A stretch of DNA of 64,000 nt, taken from assembly GCF_013391635.1 (NCBI RefSeq), contig NZ_JACAWU010000001.1, positions 868,001 to 932,000 of the forward strand. The letters run 5' to 3'. Positions 7,934 to 16,161 of the stretch are shown piece by piece. The notes beneath the pieces were generated by a model that was given only the letters and a program-made list of their open reading frames with translations, was not told where the DNA came from and did no database searches. Positions within the stretch are counted from its first letter, which is position 1. Every line of letters begins with the position of its first letter. The position numbers were made by a program, and so were the translations under genes. The DNA comes from Natronomonas gomsonensis (lineage in GTDB: Archaea > Halobacteriota > Halobacteria > Halobacteriales > Haloarculaceae).

Positions 7934-10419
7934 CTTGGGGCGTTTCGCTCCCGAAGTGCCTCGATGACGCCGCCCAGCGAATCGGCGTCGAACTCGAGTC
8001 CCTCCGGCGGCCAGGCCTCCAGTGCCGCCAGGTAGAACAGGCTCTGCTCCCAGACGTGGGGCTGTGAGACGGCGGAGACGATTTCCCGTTCGCCGTCGTC
8101 GTTCTCCTCGGCCATCCACACCTCCCCGAGGACGTGTGTCCCCTCGGTGGCGTGTTCGGTCGCGACCCACCGGAGCCCATCCCGAACGTCGTCTATGCTC
8201 CCCGGCCCCTCTTGGCGTCGAGCCTTCGCCAGAGCGAGCAGCCCCTTCGACTCGTAGAGCCCCCCGTCGCGTTCGCCCGCTTCGGGCTCGGCGAAGGTGG
8301 TCTCCAGTTCCGCCCATTCCCGGTCGAGGGTGTTCTCGATACGTGGATGGTCGAGCGTTCCGTCTCCCGACCCGACCTCGGGCCGGTAGCCGACGGGCCA
8401 CACCGTCTCGGCGAAGGTGAACCCGGCTTTCGCGCCGTAGCCGGTGGCCTCGTCGTAACACTCCGTCTCGATGCCCTCGGCGAGTTCGTTCCGGCGGACC
8501 GTCCACCGGGTCCGGTCCTCGCCTCGACCGAGCGCGTCGGCGGCCTTCCGCGCGCTGTCGAGGCCCAGCCAGACGGTGAGAGCGCCGACGGCGGTCTGTT
8601 GTGGCATCGGCCGGTCGTCCTCCCAGGCCGGACAGTGGAGGCCGGTTTCGGGGTCCGCACAGTCGACGAGGTAGTCGGCTGCCCGCTTGATGGCCGGATA
8701 CACCTCCCGGAGATACGCCTCGTTGCCGGTGGCGTCGTAGTGGTCCCACAGCGTCCAGATGCCGTAACCCGTCTCGTCGATTTCGTACGGTATCGGCCCG
8801 CCGGGGACGCCGTCGGCGTAGTAGTTCATCGCCCAGTTGCCCGGCGGCACGAGGTCGGGTAGTTGCGGGTTCTCGACGGATTGTTGATTCTCGACGTAGA
8901 AGCGGTTGTGCTTCTCGACCCAATCGTGGCGGCCGATGGCCTCCAGCAGGTGATTGAAGTACGCTCCGTCGCGAGGCCAGTCCTCGCCGTAGGGCGACTG
9001 CGTGGCGATGGAAGCGACGATGGTGCCCGAGTCGGGGTCGTACGTCGTCGCCAGCGTCACCAGCGCACGCCGACACAGCGCGAGGATATCCTCGTCGTCG
9101 GTGTCGGGCATCGGCGCGTTCGACAGGACTCCTTCGAGCCACGCCCGCTTCTCGGCTCGAATCGCGGCCGGGTCTCGCTCTCGCGCCGACCCGAGGCGTT
9201 CGCCGACGGCGGCGGCGTTGGACCCGGCGGCGAAGTACACCGTCGCAGTCGCCGTATCGCCCTCGAAGGACAGAACCCGGGAGAGGACGCCCGTCGTCTG
9301 TCCGAGGTAACTGTCGTTGCCGGCCAACTCGACGGACTCGCTGGCATCGAGATAGGCGTCGCGAGCAAGGGCGTTCCCGTACGTCGCCTCCCGGAGGCCA
9401 CCGACGGCGCCGGTCAGCGGGCCGCTTTCGGGCACCTCCTCCAGCCCCTCGAATACCGCGCTCCCGGCATCGAGGGCGACCTCGTCGGGCGTCGAGGCGG
9501 ACTCGAAGGCGTCGCCACCGACCTGGTGGTCGGTGCTCGGTTCCCGAAAGCCCATGCCGACGGCGACGCTTGCTTGCTCGCCCGTCGAGACGTCGACACC
9601 CTGCCTGGCGTGGACGATGGCGTCAACAGCGCGGTCGTAGGTGGCGAAATCCGCATTACCCTCCTCCAGACACGCGTCGGTCACCGGCAGGAAGGGGAGT
9701 TTCGAGACGTTCAACGAGAGGTTCTCGAAGGCGAGGAGGCGTGCTTTCTCGACCGGCGAATCGTCGTCCCGTTCGACGGTCACGTCCCTGACCAACACGT
9801 CCTCGTCAGCGTCGACGACGTCCTCGACGGTGACGGTCAGTCCGAAGCGGTCCGAACGGTGTTCGGTCACCACCACGTCGGTCAGTCCCTCGGGGTGGTG
9901 TTGGGTCGTCTCCCACTCCCGAAGCCACGCCGTCTCCGTTCCCTCTGCTGTCTCGACCGCGAGGCCGAGAAACGCACCCTCGTTTGGGGCCGCGCCGTAG
10001 TGGTCGGCGCTTCGGTCCTCCGTGAAGTACTTCACGTGGTCGTAGTACGACGGGTTGGGCCACTTACACACCGTCATCGTCCCGCGGTCGTTGAACGCCA
10101 CGGCCAATCCGCCGTTTGCCGTCTGGGCGTTCACGTCCGTCGGGCCGTAGATTTCGCGGTCGGCGTTCGGGTAGACACACTGCTCGATTCCGGGGAACGT
10201 CTCGATGTTCCGTCGGAGGGTCTCGCTGAACTCGTCCTGATAATCGAGGACGTACCGCGGCCCCCGTGCTGCTTGTGTGTCCGCCCGCCGTAGCGCGTCG
10301 TTCGTCGCCCCGTCCGTCCCTACCACGGTGCCGGCGCCAGTCAGCCCCACACCGGCCCCCGCTGCCGCCGCCCGTAGAAGCGTCCGTCGGTGGATGCTCG
10401 TTCGTTCGTCGTCTACCAT
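7924..10419 (-). CDS. Tat-exported glycoside hydrolase family 15 (glucoamylase-like)
   Basis: About 831 aa. The N-terminus carries a twin-arginine signal (HRRTLLRAAAAGAG), so the folded enzyme is exported. An N-terminal beta-rich region is followed by an (alpha/alpha)6 barrel with GH15 landmarks: DWPRDGAYFNH, the WTLWDHY region, the CPAWEDD segment and the terminal VWEQSLFYLAALEAW, which holds a probable catalytic glutamate. GH15 enzymes release glucose from alpha-glucans or trehalose-like substrates. Start: the ATG at 10419 (MVDDERTS) is chosen; an in-frame start at 10446 would add nine residues before the signal. No transporter or starch genes are adjacent. Confidence 0.85.
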   Translation of the reverse strand: MVDDERTSIHRRTLLRAAAAGAGVGLTGAGTVVGTDGATNDALRRADTQAARGPRYVLDYQDEFSETLRRNIETFPGIEQCVYPNADREIYGPTDVNAQTANGGLAVAFNDRGTMTVCKWPNPSYYDHVKYFTEDRSADHYGAAPNEGAFLGLAVETAEGTETAWLREWETTQHHPEGLTDVVVTEHRSDRFGLTVTVEDVVDADEDVLVRDVTVERDDDSPVEKARLLAFENLSLNVSKLPFLPVTDACLEEGNADFATYDRAVDAIVHARQGVDVSTGEQASVAVGMGFREPSTDHQVGGDAFESASTPDEVALDAGSAVFEGLEEVPESGPLTGAVGGLREATYGNALARDAYLDASESVELAGNDSYLGQTTGVLSRVLSFEGDTATATVYFAAGSNAAAVGERLGSARERDPAAIRAEKRAWLEGVLSNAPMPDTDDEDILALCRRALVTLATTYDPDSGTIVASIATQSPYGEDWPRDGAYFNHLLEAIGRHDWVEKHNRFYVENQQSVENPQLPDLVPPGNWAMNYYADGVPGGPIPYEIDETGYGIWTLWDHYDATGNEAYLREVYPAIKRAADYLVDCADPETGLHCPAWEDDRPMPQQTAVGALTVWLGLDSARKAADALGRGEDRTRWTVRRNELAEGIETECYDEATGYGAKAGFTFAETVWPVGYRPEVGSGDGTLDHPRIENTLDREWAELETTFAEPEAGERDGGLYESKGLLALAKARRQEGPGSIDDVRDGLRWVATEHATEGTHVLGEVWMAEENDDGEREIVSAVSQPHVWEQSLFYLAALEAWPPEGLEFDADSLGGVIEALRERNAPSQS

Positions 10420-10577
10420 ACCGTCCCACGCGTACTGTTCGACCAATGTGTTACGCCGTCTATGTGTGGAGAGTTATACGAGAGAACTTGAACCGGGTTC
10501 ATGGTTTCTTCCCTGGCGGGACGAGATGTCGCGTCCGCGACCCGAACGCGTTTACCGACGGCTCTCGAACGGCCGCT

Positions 10578-11024
10578 ATGCTCGAACCCGGCGATTCGGC
10601 ACCGGCAGTCAGCGCACCGAACCAACACGGCGAGTCGGTCTCTCCCGACTTCGAGGAGCCGACGGTGGTGTACTTTTACCCGAAGGACTTCACCGGCGGC
10701 TGTACCATCGAGGCCAACGACTTTCAGGACGCCCTCCCGGAGTTCCGCGACTCCGGCATCACCGTCTACGGCGTCTCGATGGACGATGTCGATACCCACG
10801 CCGACTTCGCCGACGAGGAGGGCATCGACTTCGAGTTGCTCGCCGACACCGACGGCGCGGTCGCCGAGGCGTTCGGACTCGACACTTCCGAGGGCTATAC
10901 GGACCGATTGACGTTCGTCCTCGCCGGCGGCGAGGTCGTCGCCATCTACGACCCCGAGATGGCCGACCCCTCCGGGCACGCACGCGAGGTGCTGACCGAG
11001 ACGCGCGAGAAATACGTCAGTTAG
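10578..11024 (+). CDS. Peroxiredoxin, Bcp/PrxQ type
   Basis: 148 aa. It reduces hydrogen peroxide and organic hydroperoxides through a peroxidatic cysteine, Cys42, in the motif YPKDFTGGCTIEA (PxxxTxxC pattern). No other cysteine is present, so the enzyme appears to be of the 1-Cys type and must be reduced by an external thiol partner. The start at 10578 gives the family N-terminus MLEPGDSAPA. It overlaps the convergent DsbA/FrnE-like gene by 4 bp, a link to thiol chemistry that may or may not be functional. Confidence 0.9.
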   Translation: MLEPGDSAPAVSAPNQHGESVSPDFEEPTVVYFYPKDFTGGCTIEANDFQDALPEFRDSGITVYGVSMDDVDTHADFADEEGIDFELLADTDGAVAEAFGLDTSEGYTDRLTFVLAGGEVVAIYDPEMADPSGHAREVLTETREKYVS

Positions 11025-11653
11025 ACGCCTTCGACGAGTCGCTTCAGTTGCTCCGGCGGCACCGCACCGCGAGCGGCGTGATTATCGTAGACGAACGTCG
11101 GAACACCCGTGATGCCGCGCTGTTGGGCGGCTTCGAAGGCCGACTCCAGTTCTGCCTCGCTCGATTCGTCGTCGAGGACCGATTCGACGTACCTCTCTGG
11201 TAGCCCCGCCTCGGTAGCGACGTCTTCGAGCACATCGCCATCGCCGATGTCGCGGCCATCCTCCCACAGCGCATCGAAGACGCCGCGGTGGAACGCCTCG
11301 AAGGCCTCGGGGTGGTCCTCGCGGGCACGGAACCCGACTCGCTGGGCGTCGTAGGAGTCGACGTCCTTGACGAGTTCCTGCGTCATCTCGGCGTCGTATC
11401 GGTCGGCGAGTCGGCGGACGTTCTTTTTGGCTTCCTCGAAGTACGAATCGTCCTTTCCGTCGTCGACGGAGTGGTCGATGGTCCCATCGGGGCGGCGCTT
11501 GCTGGCGCGCAAATCGAAGGGGTGCCAGTCGGTTTCGAGTGGTTCCTCGCGTTCCTCGCGGTACTGGTCGAAGGAGGCGTAGCCGAGATAGCAGAACGGA
11601 CAGACGTAGTCGGCGTACACCGTGACGGCTTCCGTAGGCTGGGTTTCGCTCAT
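11021..11653 (-). CDS. DsbA family oxidoreductase (FrnE-like)
   Basis: A 210-aa thioredoxin-fold protein with the active-site motif CPFC (Cys18, Cys21) directly after the first strand, then a long helical insertion, and the cis-Pro loop region GITGVPTFVYD near the C-terminus. This is the layout of FrnE/2-hydroxychromene-2-carboxylate isomerase-like DsbA proteins. No signal peptide is visible, so it acts in the cytosol. The start MSETQPTEA at 11653 is preferred to an upstream extension with no family resemblance. It could exchange thiols with the facing peroxiredoxin, but that is inference. Confidence 0.87.
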   Translation of the reverse strand: MSETQPTEAVTVYADYVCPFCYLGYASFDQYREEREEPLETDWHPFDLRASKRRPDGTIDHSVDDGKDDSYFEEAKKNVRRLADRYDAEMTQELVKDVDSYDAQRVGFRAREDHPEAFEAFHRGVFDALWEDGRDIGDGDVLEDVATEAGLPERYVESVLDDESSEAELESAFEAAQQRGITGVPTFVYDNHAARGAVPPEQLKRLVEGV

Positions 11654-11712
11654 GGGAGTACTGGACGTTCCACGGACAAAAGCCCGGGCCTCGCGGCGGG
11701 AGCGGCCGCGGC

Positions 11713-12804
11713 CTACAGCACTGCCTGCCCGACGAGGACGAACAGCGCGGTCGCGATGACCGCGAAGATGAACGCGACGAAGTGCTTCAGCGTGTCCGTA
11801 TCGAGGGCGGCGGCGACGTAGGGGGCGATTTGGCCGCCGAGCACCGTCGCCGGAACGGTAAAGACGACCATGTTCCACGGTGTCAACGCGAGGTTCATGC
11901 TGTGGCCGCCGACCAACCCACCGCCGAAGACGTGCGTCAGCGACGCGATGATTGCCGTCGTCGCGACGACGATGTGGTTGGTGCCGATTGCGACGCGGAC
12001 CGGAATCGACGACCGGAGCATCGAGACGATGCCGATTTCGCCGATACCGAAGCCGGCCAGCCCCTGAAAGACGCCGCCGAAGCCGTAGACGCCGAACCGT
12101 TCGAGGTAGCCGCCGCGGTCGTAGCGGTAGTCGTTGCCGTCGCGGTCGACGCGGGTGACGTGGCCCTCGTCGCTGGTGGTGACGCCAGCGGGGCCGAGTT
12201 TCGCCGCGTCGTTCGGGAGCGTGCCGGTGGTGCCGCCGTCGGTTGCGGCCTGCGGTTCGGCATCAGCACCCGGCTCTTCGTGGCCGACATCTGCCTTGAA
12301 CAGGATGTACGACGACAGTATCAGAAGCACCGCCAGAAGGAACTGGAACAGCGCTTCGGGAATGAAAAACGACAGGAAGGCACCGCCGATAACGAACGGC
12401 AGCGCGCCGGCGACGAGTGAGGCGGCGAGTCGGCGGTCGACCAGCCCATAAGAAATGAACGCTAGGGCGGAACTGGAGAGGCCGAACGACTCGCTAATGA
12501 GGCCAACCTTGACGATTGTTTCGGCATCCAGCGGGTGGGCCAACACCGGGAAGATGAAGATGAGAAACGGCACGAACAGCGCCGCACCGCTGATGCCGAC
12601 GGTGTTGACGATGGTAGCACCCAGAAGGAAGAAGGGGAACAGCCACCAGTACTCGAGCCAGTAGTCGGCTCCGGGGTTCGCGGCCTCGGTCGGCGCCGCC
12701 GCGTAGACGAAGGCGACGAACAACACCGGCGCGATGAACACGAGGACGTGCTGATACTTCAGAAACCTCTTGACGACTGAATCTTGGGACAACGAGCGGG
12801 TCAC
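11713..12804 (-). CDS. Sulfite exporter TauE/SafE family protein
   Basis: About 363 aa with eight or so membrane spans arranged as two repeats around a hydrophilic loop (about residues 175-235) rich in Asp, Gly and Thr. This fits the TauE/SafE (DUF81) family of anion exporters; the ion carried is unknown. Start: I chose the GTG at 12804 because a TATA element (12831-12840) lies 27-36 bp upstream. The open frame continues to 12882, but that extension runs through the promoter. It ends 60 bp before the FrnE-like gene on the same strand. Confidence 0.8.
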   Translation of the reverse strand: MTRSLSQDSVVKRFLKYQHVLVFIAPVLFVAFVYAAAPTEAANPGADYWLEYWWLFPFFLLGATIVNTVGISGAALFVPFLIFIFPVLAHPLDAETIVKVGLISESFGLSSSALAFISYGLVDRRLAASLVAGALPFVIGGAFLSFFIPEALFQFLLAVLLILSSYILFKADVGHEEPGADAEPQAATDGGTTGTLPNDAAKLGPAGVTTSDEGHVTRVDRDGNDYRYDRGGYLERFGVYGFGGVFQGLAGFGIGEIGIVSMLRSSIPVRVAIGTNHIVVATTAIIASLTHVFGGGLVGGHSMNLALTPWNMVVFTVPATVLGGQIAPYVAAALDTDTLKHFVAFIFAVIATALFVLVGQAVL

Positions 12805-12830
12805 TGGAGTTGCCGACGGTGGGGGACATG

Positions 12831-12840
12831 AATATAAAAA
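12831..12840 (-). promoter_or_regulatory. TATA element of the TauE/SafE gene
   Basis: Minus-strand TTTTTATATT, about 30 bp upstream of the GTG at 12804. The spacing suits a leaderless haloarchaeal transcript and rules out the longer N-terminus suggested by the open reading frame. Confidence 0.6.
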
Positions 12841-12924
12841 AGCGACGTTATAATTCGACCTCCGTGTTGCGGTTTGACGCACGAACTCTCCTGAAAAATT
12901 AGGGGGAATTCGTTCGCCGCGGAC

Positions 12925-13905
12925 TTAGACGTAGCCGCGCTCGCGGAACGCCCACACCATCACGAGGCCGACCAGCGCCATCCCGAGCATCACCGCGGGA
13001 TAGCCGAACGTCCAGCCCAACTCCGGCATGTTGTAGGGGCCGCCACTGAAGTTCATCCCGTAGACGCCGGCGATGAACGTCAGCGGGAGGAAGACGGTTG
13101 CGATGACCGTCAGCACCTTCATCACCTCGTTGCTGGACTGTGAGAGGGTGTTGAGGTAGATGTCGCGGGCGCCGGAGACGAGGTCACGGTAGGTCTCGAC
13201 GAGGTCGACGACGTGGACGAGGTGGTCGTACACGTCCCGGAAGTACTTCTCGGTCGCCTCGCCGACGTAGTCGGGGTCGCCGCGGGCCAGCACCGACAGC
13301 GCCTCCCGGGTCGGCCACGCCAGTTTCCGAAACGACAGCAGGTCCCGCCGAACGGTGTTGATAGCCTCTAACACCTCAATATCCGTCGTCGTGAGCACCT
13401 CCTCCTCGATGGCCTCGATGCCGTCCCCGATGCGGTCCAGGAGTGTGAAGTACTCGTCGACGACGACGTCGATAATCCGGTAGGCGGTGAAGTCGGGGCC
13501 ACGCTGGAGGAGTCGTTCGTCCCCCCGGCTGACCGCGTTCCACACCCGGCCGATGGGGTCGTCCGTACGCGGCGCCAGCGTGAGAACCCAGTCGGTACCG
13601 AAGAACACCCCGACGGGGTCCTCGCTGACCTCCTCTTCGAACGTCGTCTCCCCACGGGTCAACTCCGCGGTTTTGACGAGGACAAACGTGTACGCCGAGA
13701 ACTCCTCGGTTTTCGGCCGCACCTCGTTGACCACGTCGTCGATGGCGAGCCGGTGGATGTCGAAGGCGTCGGCGACGGCCGCGATTTCGTCGTCGTCGGC
13801 TTCGTGAACTCGCACCCACGTCGTCCCCTCGGCGGCTTTCGCCGCCGCGAGGTCGTCGTACTCCTCGATACCTGTCTCGCTGTAGACGACGGCGCTGACG
13901 GTCAC
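12925..13905 (-). CDS. corA: Magnesium/cobalt transporter CorA
   Basis: 326 aa. A soluble alpha/beta N-terminal domain is followed by long helices and two C-terminal membrane spans. The hallmark motif YGMNF sits at the end of the first span (about residue 285), followed by the acidic loop GGPYNMPELGW and the second span ending AFRERGYV. It forms pentameric channels for Mg2+ (or Co2+/Ni2+) uptake. The GTG start overlaps the stop of the small upstream membrane gene (GTGA), so the two are translationally coupled. Confidence 0.92.
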   Translation of the reverse strand: MTVSAVVYSETGIEEYDDLAAAKAAEGTTWVRVHEADDDEIAAVADAFDIHRLAIDDVVNEVRPKTEEFSAYTFVLVKTAELTRGETTFEEEVSEDPVGVFFGTDWVLTLAPRTDDPIGRVWNAVSRGDERLLQRGPDFTAYRIIDVVVDEYFTLLDRIGDGIEAIEEEVLTTTDIEVLEAINTVRRDLLSFRKLAWPTREALSVLARGDPDYVGEATEKYFRDVYDHLVHVVDLVETYRDLVSGARDIYLNTLSQSSNEVMKVLTVIATVFLPLTFIAGVYGMNFSGGPYNMPELGWTFGYPAVMLGMALVGLVMVWAFRERGYV

Positions 13906-14072
13906 TGTCTCCCTCCCGCCGCCGAGGGTGGTCTGACCACCAGCAACGTAATTCCGACCATCAGCGCCGTCAGCGCGAACGACCGGCCCGGATAGGGAGA
14001 GGCGATACCGGCGACGTACCCCGCCGCCCCGACGACCACGAGCAGCGGTCCGAGGGCCGCGAGTGAATCCAT
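13902..14072 (-). CDS. Small membrane protein coupled to CorA
   Basis: 56 aa, starting at the ATG 14072 (MDSLAALGP). Two hydrophobic segments (about residues 5-22 and 30-48) with a short turn containing YPGRS make it a small two-span membrane protein. Its stop codon overlaps the corA start (GTGA), so co-expression is likely. An accessory role for CorA is possible but not shown; no family is recognised. Confidence 0.55.
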   Translation of the reverse strand: MDSLAALGPLLVVVGAAGYVAGIASPYPGRSFALTALMVGITLLVVRPPSAAGGRQ

Positions 14073-14116
14073 ACCACGCCCCTCTCGGCGGCCGACCAAA
14101 AGCGTTCCTCAGCCCC

Positions 14117-14875
14117 TCACAGGAAGGGCACCGCAGTCGTCACAGCCCACTGTGCGCCGTTGGAACTCTTCTTGGCCGCCGTCTTGGCGCCCCACGCGGT
14201 TTTCCGTCCGGCCGCCTTGGCGTAGTGGCCGGTAGAGCGTTTCAGCGACGCTCGTTGTCCCTGGATGGCGGTGTCGCCCGACCGAATGGCCGCGACCACG
14301 TCGTCGCTCTCGATGTCTGCGACGGGCTGGTCGACGCGGATTTCGGTGTAGGCGCGCCCGACGGTCAGAAGCGAGTGGGCGTCGCTGCCGCCGACCGACG
14401 GGTAGCCGTAGCGACGGGCGTACCGCCGCGCACGGCGGTTTCGGTAGCCGGTGAACAGCCACGCGTTGAACGTCTCGATCGCGTCGGGGTCGAGCCGTTT
14501 CAGTCGGCGTTTACGGATGCCGTGGCGGGTTCGCTGGAAGGGGTGTGGAACGACTGCGACGCCGCCCAACTCGCGGACCTCCTCGATAGTTTCGCCCATC
14601 GGCCGGCCACGTTCGGGGAGTTCCTCGATGCCGATGCCCAGCAGGTGGCCGTGGGCCGTCGATATTTCGGCGCCGGGAATGCCGACGAGCCCGTACTCGC
14701 GGGCGCGCTCGGCCGCTTCGAGCGAGGCATCGATGACGTCGTGGTCGGTGATGACCACGGCGTCGAGGTCGATGTCGGCGGCGTGTTCCAGTATCAGCTC
14801 CACCGGCTCGTGGCCGTCGTATGAGGCCTCGCTGTGGACGTGGAGGTCCACCTCGAGGTTCGTTGGCCCACTCAT
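14117..14875 (-). CDS. PHP domain metal-dependent phosphoesterase
   Basis: 252 aa. PHP motifs are visible: DLHVHSEASYDG (motif I), ITDHDV (II), GAEIST and GVAVVPHPF (III), and GGSDAHS (IV). These residues bind a trinuclear metal centre. PHP proteins hydrolyse phosphoesters (histidinol phosphate, nucleoside 3',5'-bisphosphates, oligonucleotides), and the substrate here is not clear. The C-terminal basic tail after the domain ends in a hydrophobic stretch. Start: the ATG at 14875 is used; a GTG directly before it is also possible. Confidence 0.85.
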   Translation of the reverse strand: MSGPTNLEVDLHVHSEASYDGHEPVELILEHAADIDLDAVVITDHDVIDASLEAAERAREYGLVGIPGAEISTAHGHLLGIGIEELPERGRPMGETIEEVRELGGVAVVPHPFQRTRHGIRKRRLKRLDPDAIETFNAWLFTGYRNRRARRYARRYGYPSVGGSDAHSLLTVGRAYTEIRVDQPVADIESDDVVAAIRSGDTAIQGQRASLKRSTGHYAKAAGRKTAWGAKTAAKKSSNGAQWAVTTAVPFL

Positions 14876-14955
14876 CACCGTCCGTTCGTGCTCGACGGAT
14901 AAAAACGCGCTGACGGCGCAACAACCCTTTTGTCGCCCCGTCCGTATTGCGCCGT

Positions 14956-16155
14956 ATGGCAGGTTTCGAGGGGTCGCCGCCGAAGACCGTCGCGTACGAG
15001 CCGGTCAGCGTCAAGGAGCTGTTGGTCGAGATGAAGGACACCTCGGAACTCCTCATCGACCTCGCGTACTCGGCGGTGTTGCACGGCAGCGAGGACATCG
15101 CCCGCGAGGTGCTGGCCCTCGAAGAGAAGATGGACGTACTGCAGCTGCGCGTCCGGATGAGCCTCCTGATGGCGGCCCGCAATCCCGACGAAGTCGAGGC
15201 GCTGGCACCGGTTCTCGGCCTCGCCGCGGGCGCCGACCGAATCAGCGACGCCGCCGGCGATATCGCCAAAATCGTCCTCGAAGACATCGGCCTGCCCGAG
15301 GCGATGCGGGCGGCGCTGCCGGAGGCCATCGAGACGCTCGTCCGCGGCACCGTCGTCACGGACTCCCCGTACGCCGACCGGACGCTCTTGGACATCAACC
15401 TCGAAAGCGAGACGGGCGTCCGCGTCATCGCCATCCACCGCGGCGACGACTGGATACTCAATCCCGGCCCGGAGACGACCATCACGGCCGAGGACCGCCT
15501 CATCCTGCGCGGGCCGGAACGAACCGTCGGCGAGGTGTACGAAGCAGTAACGGGCGAGGACTACGACGCTCCCGAACCGCCCGAATCCGAGGTCGACGAC
15601 CTCGAACGCGCCGTCGACTCCATCGTCCTGATGAAGAACCTCTCGGAGTTGGCCGTCGACCTCGCCTACGGCAGCATCCTCTTCGACAACGAGGACCTCG
15701 CGGCCGAAGTCCGCAACCTCGAAGTCGAGGTCGACGCCCTTCGCTCGCGGTTCGAGGCGTGGCTGTTGCGGGCGGCCGCCGACGCCGACGACCCCGTCGC
15801 CTTGCGCGGCCTCATCCACCTCGGCGTCTCGACCGAGGTCATCAGCGACGCCGCCCTCGACATCAGCGGGGGCGTCCTCCGTGGGCTGTCGGTCCACCCC
15901 GTCGTCGAACTCGCAGTCCAGGAATCCGACGAGATACTCACCCGCGTCGTCGTCGGCGAGGGCAGCGACCTCGACGGCGAACGCGTCGCAGACGGCGTTC
16001 CAGCGGCGGAACTCGGGATGAACGTCCTCGCCATCCGGCGCGGGGAGGACTGGATGCTCGCTCCCGACGCCGACGCGACGCTCCGAGCCGGCGACGTCAT
16101 CATCGCGAAAGGGACGCGAACGTCGTCGGGTGAGTTCGAGGAACTGGCGGCCTGA
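14956..16155 (+). CDS. Duplicated PhoU-like/TrkA-C regulatory protein
   Basis: 399 aa built of two homologous halves. Each half has a PhoU-like helical bundle (VDLAYGSILF in the second half resembles IDLAYSAVLH in the first) followed by a TrkA-C/RCK-C domain (IAIHRGDDWIL and IRRGEDWML). TrkA-C domains bind small ligands and gate K+ transporters or other permeases; PhoU-like bundles are found in regulators of phosphate and cation transport. No membrane span is present, so it is probably a cytosolic regulatory subunit. CorA and MgtE genes nearby fit an ion-homeostasis context. The ATG at 14956 is preferred to the TTG at 14947. Confidence 0.8.
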   Translation: MAGFEGSPPKTVAYEPVSVKELLVEMKDTSELLIDLAYSAVLHGSEDIAREVLALEEKMDVLQLRVRMSLLMAARNPDEVEALAPVLGLAAGADRISDAAGDIAKIVLEDIGLPEAMRAALPEAIETLVRGTVVTDSPYADRTLLDINLESETGVRVIAIHRGDDWILNPGPETTITAEDRLILRGPERTVGEVYEAVTGEDYDAPEPPESEVDDLERAVDSIVLMKNLSELAVDLAYGSILFDNEDLAAEVRNLEVEVDALRSRFEAWLLRAAADADDPVALRGLIHLGVSTEVISDAALDISGGVLRGLSVHPVVELAVQESDEILTRVVVGEGSDLDGERVADGVPAAELGMNVLAIRRGEDWMLAPDADATLRAGDVIIAKGTRTSSGEFEELAA

Positions 16156-16161
16156 GGGCGG

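Noticed and set aside
8863..10293. Long plus-strand frame antisense to the GH15 gene
   Set aside because: Shadow of the GH15 gene, which has clear domain motifs and a Tat signal.
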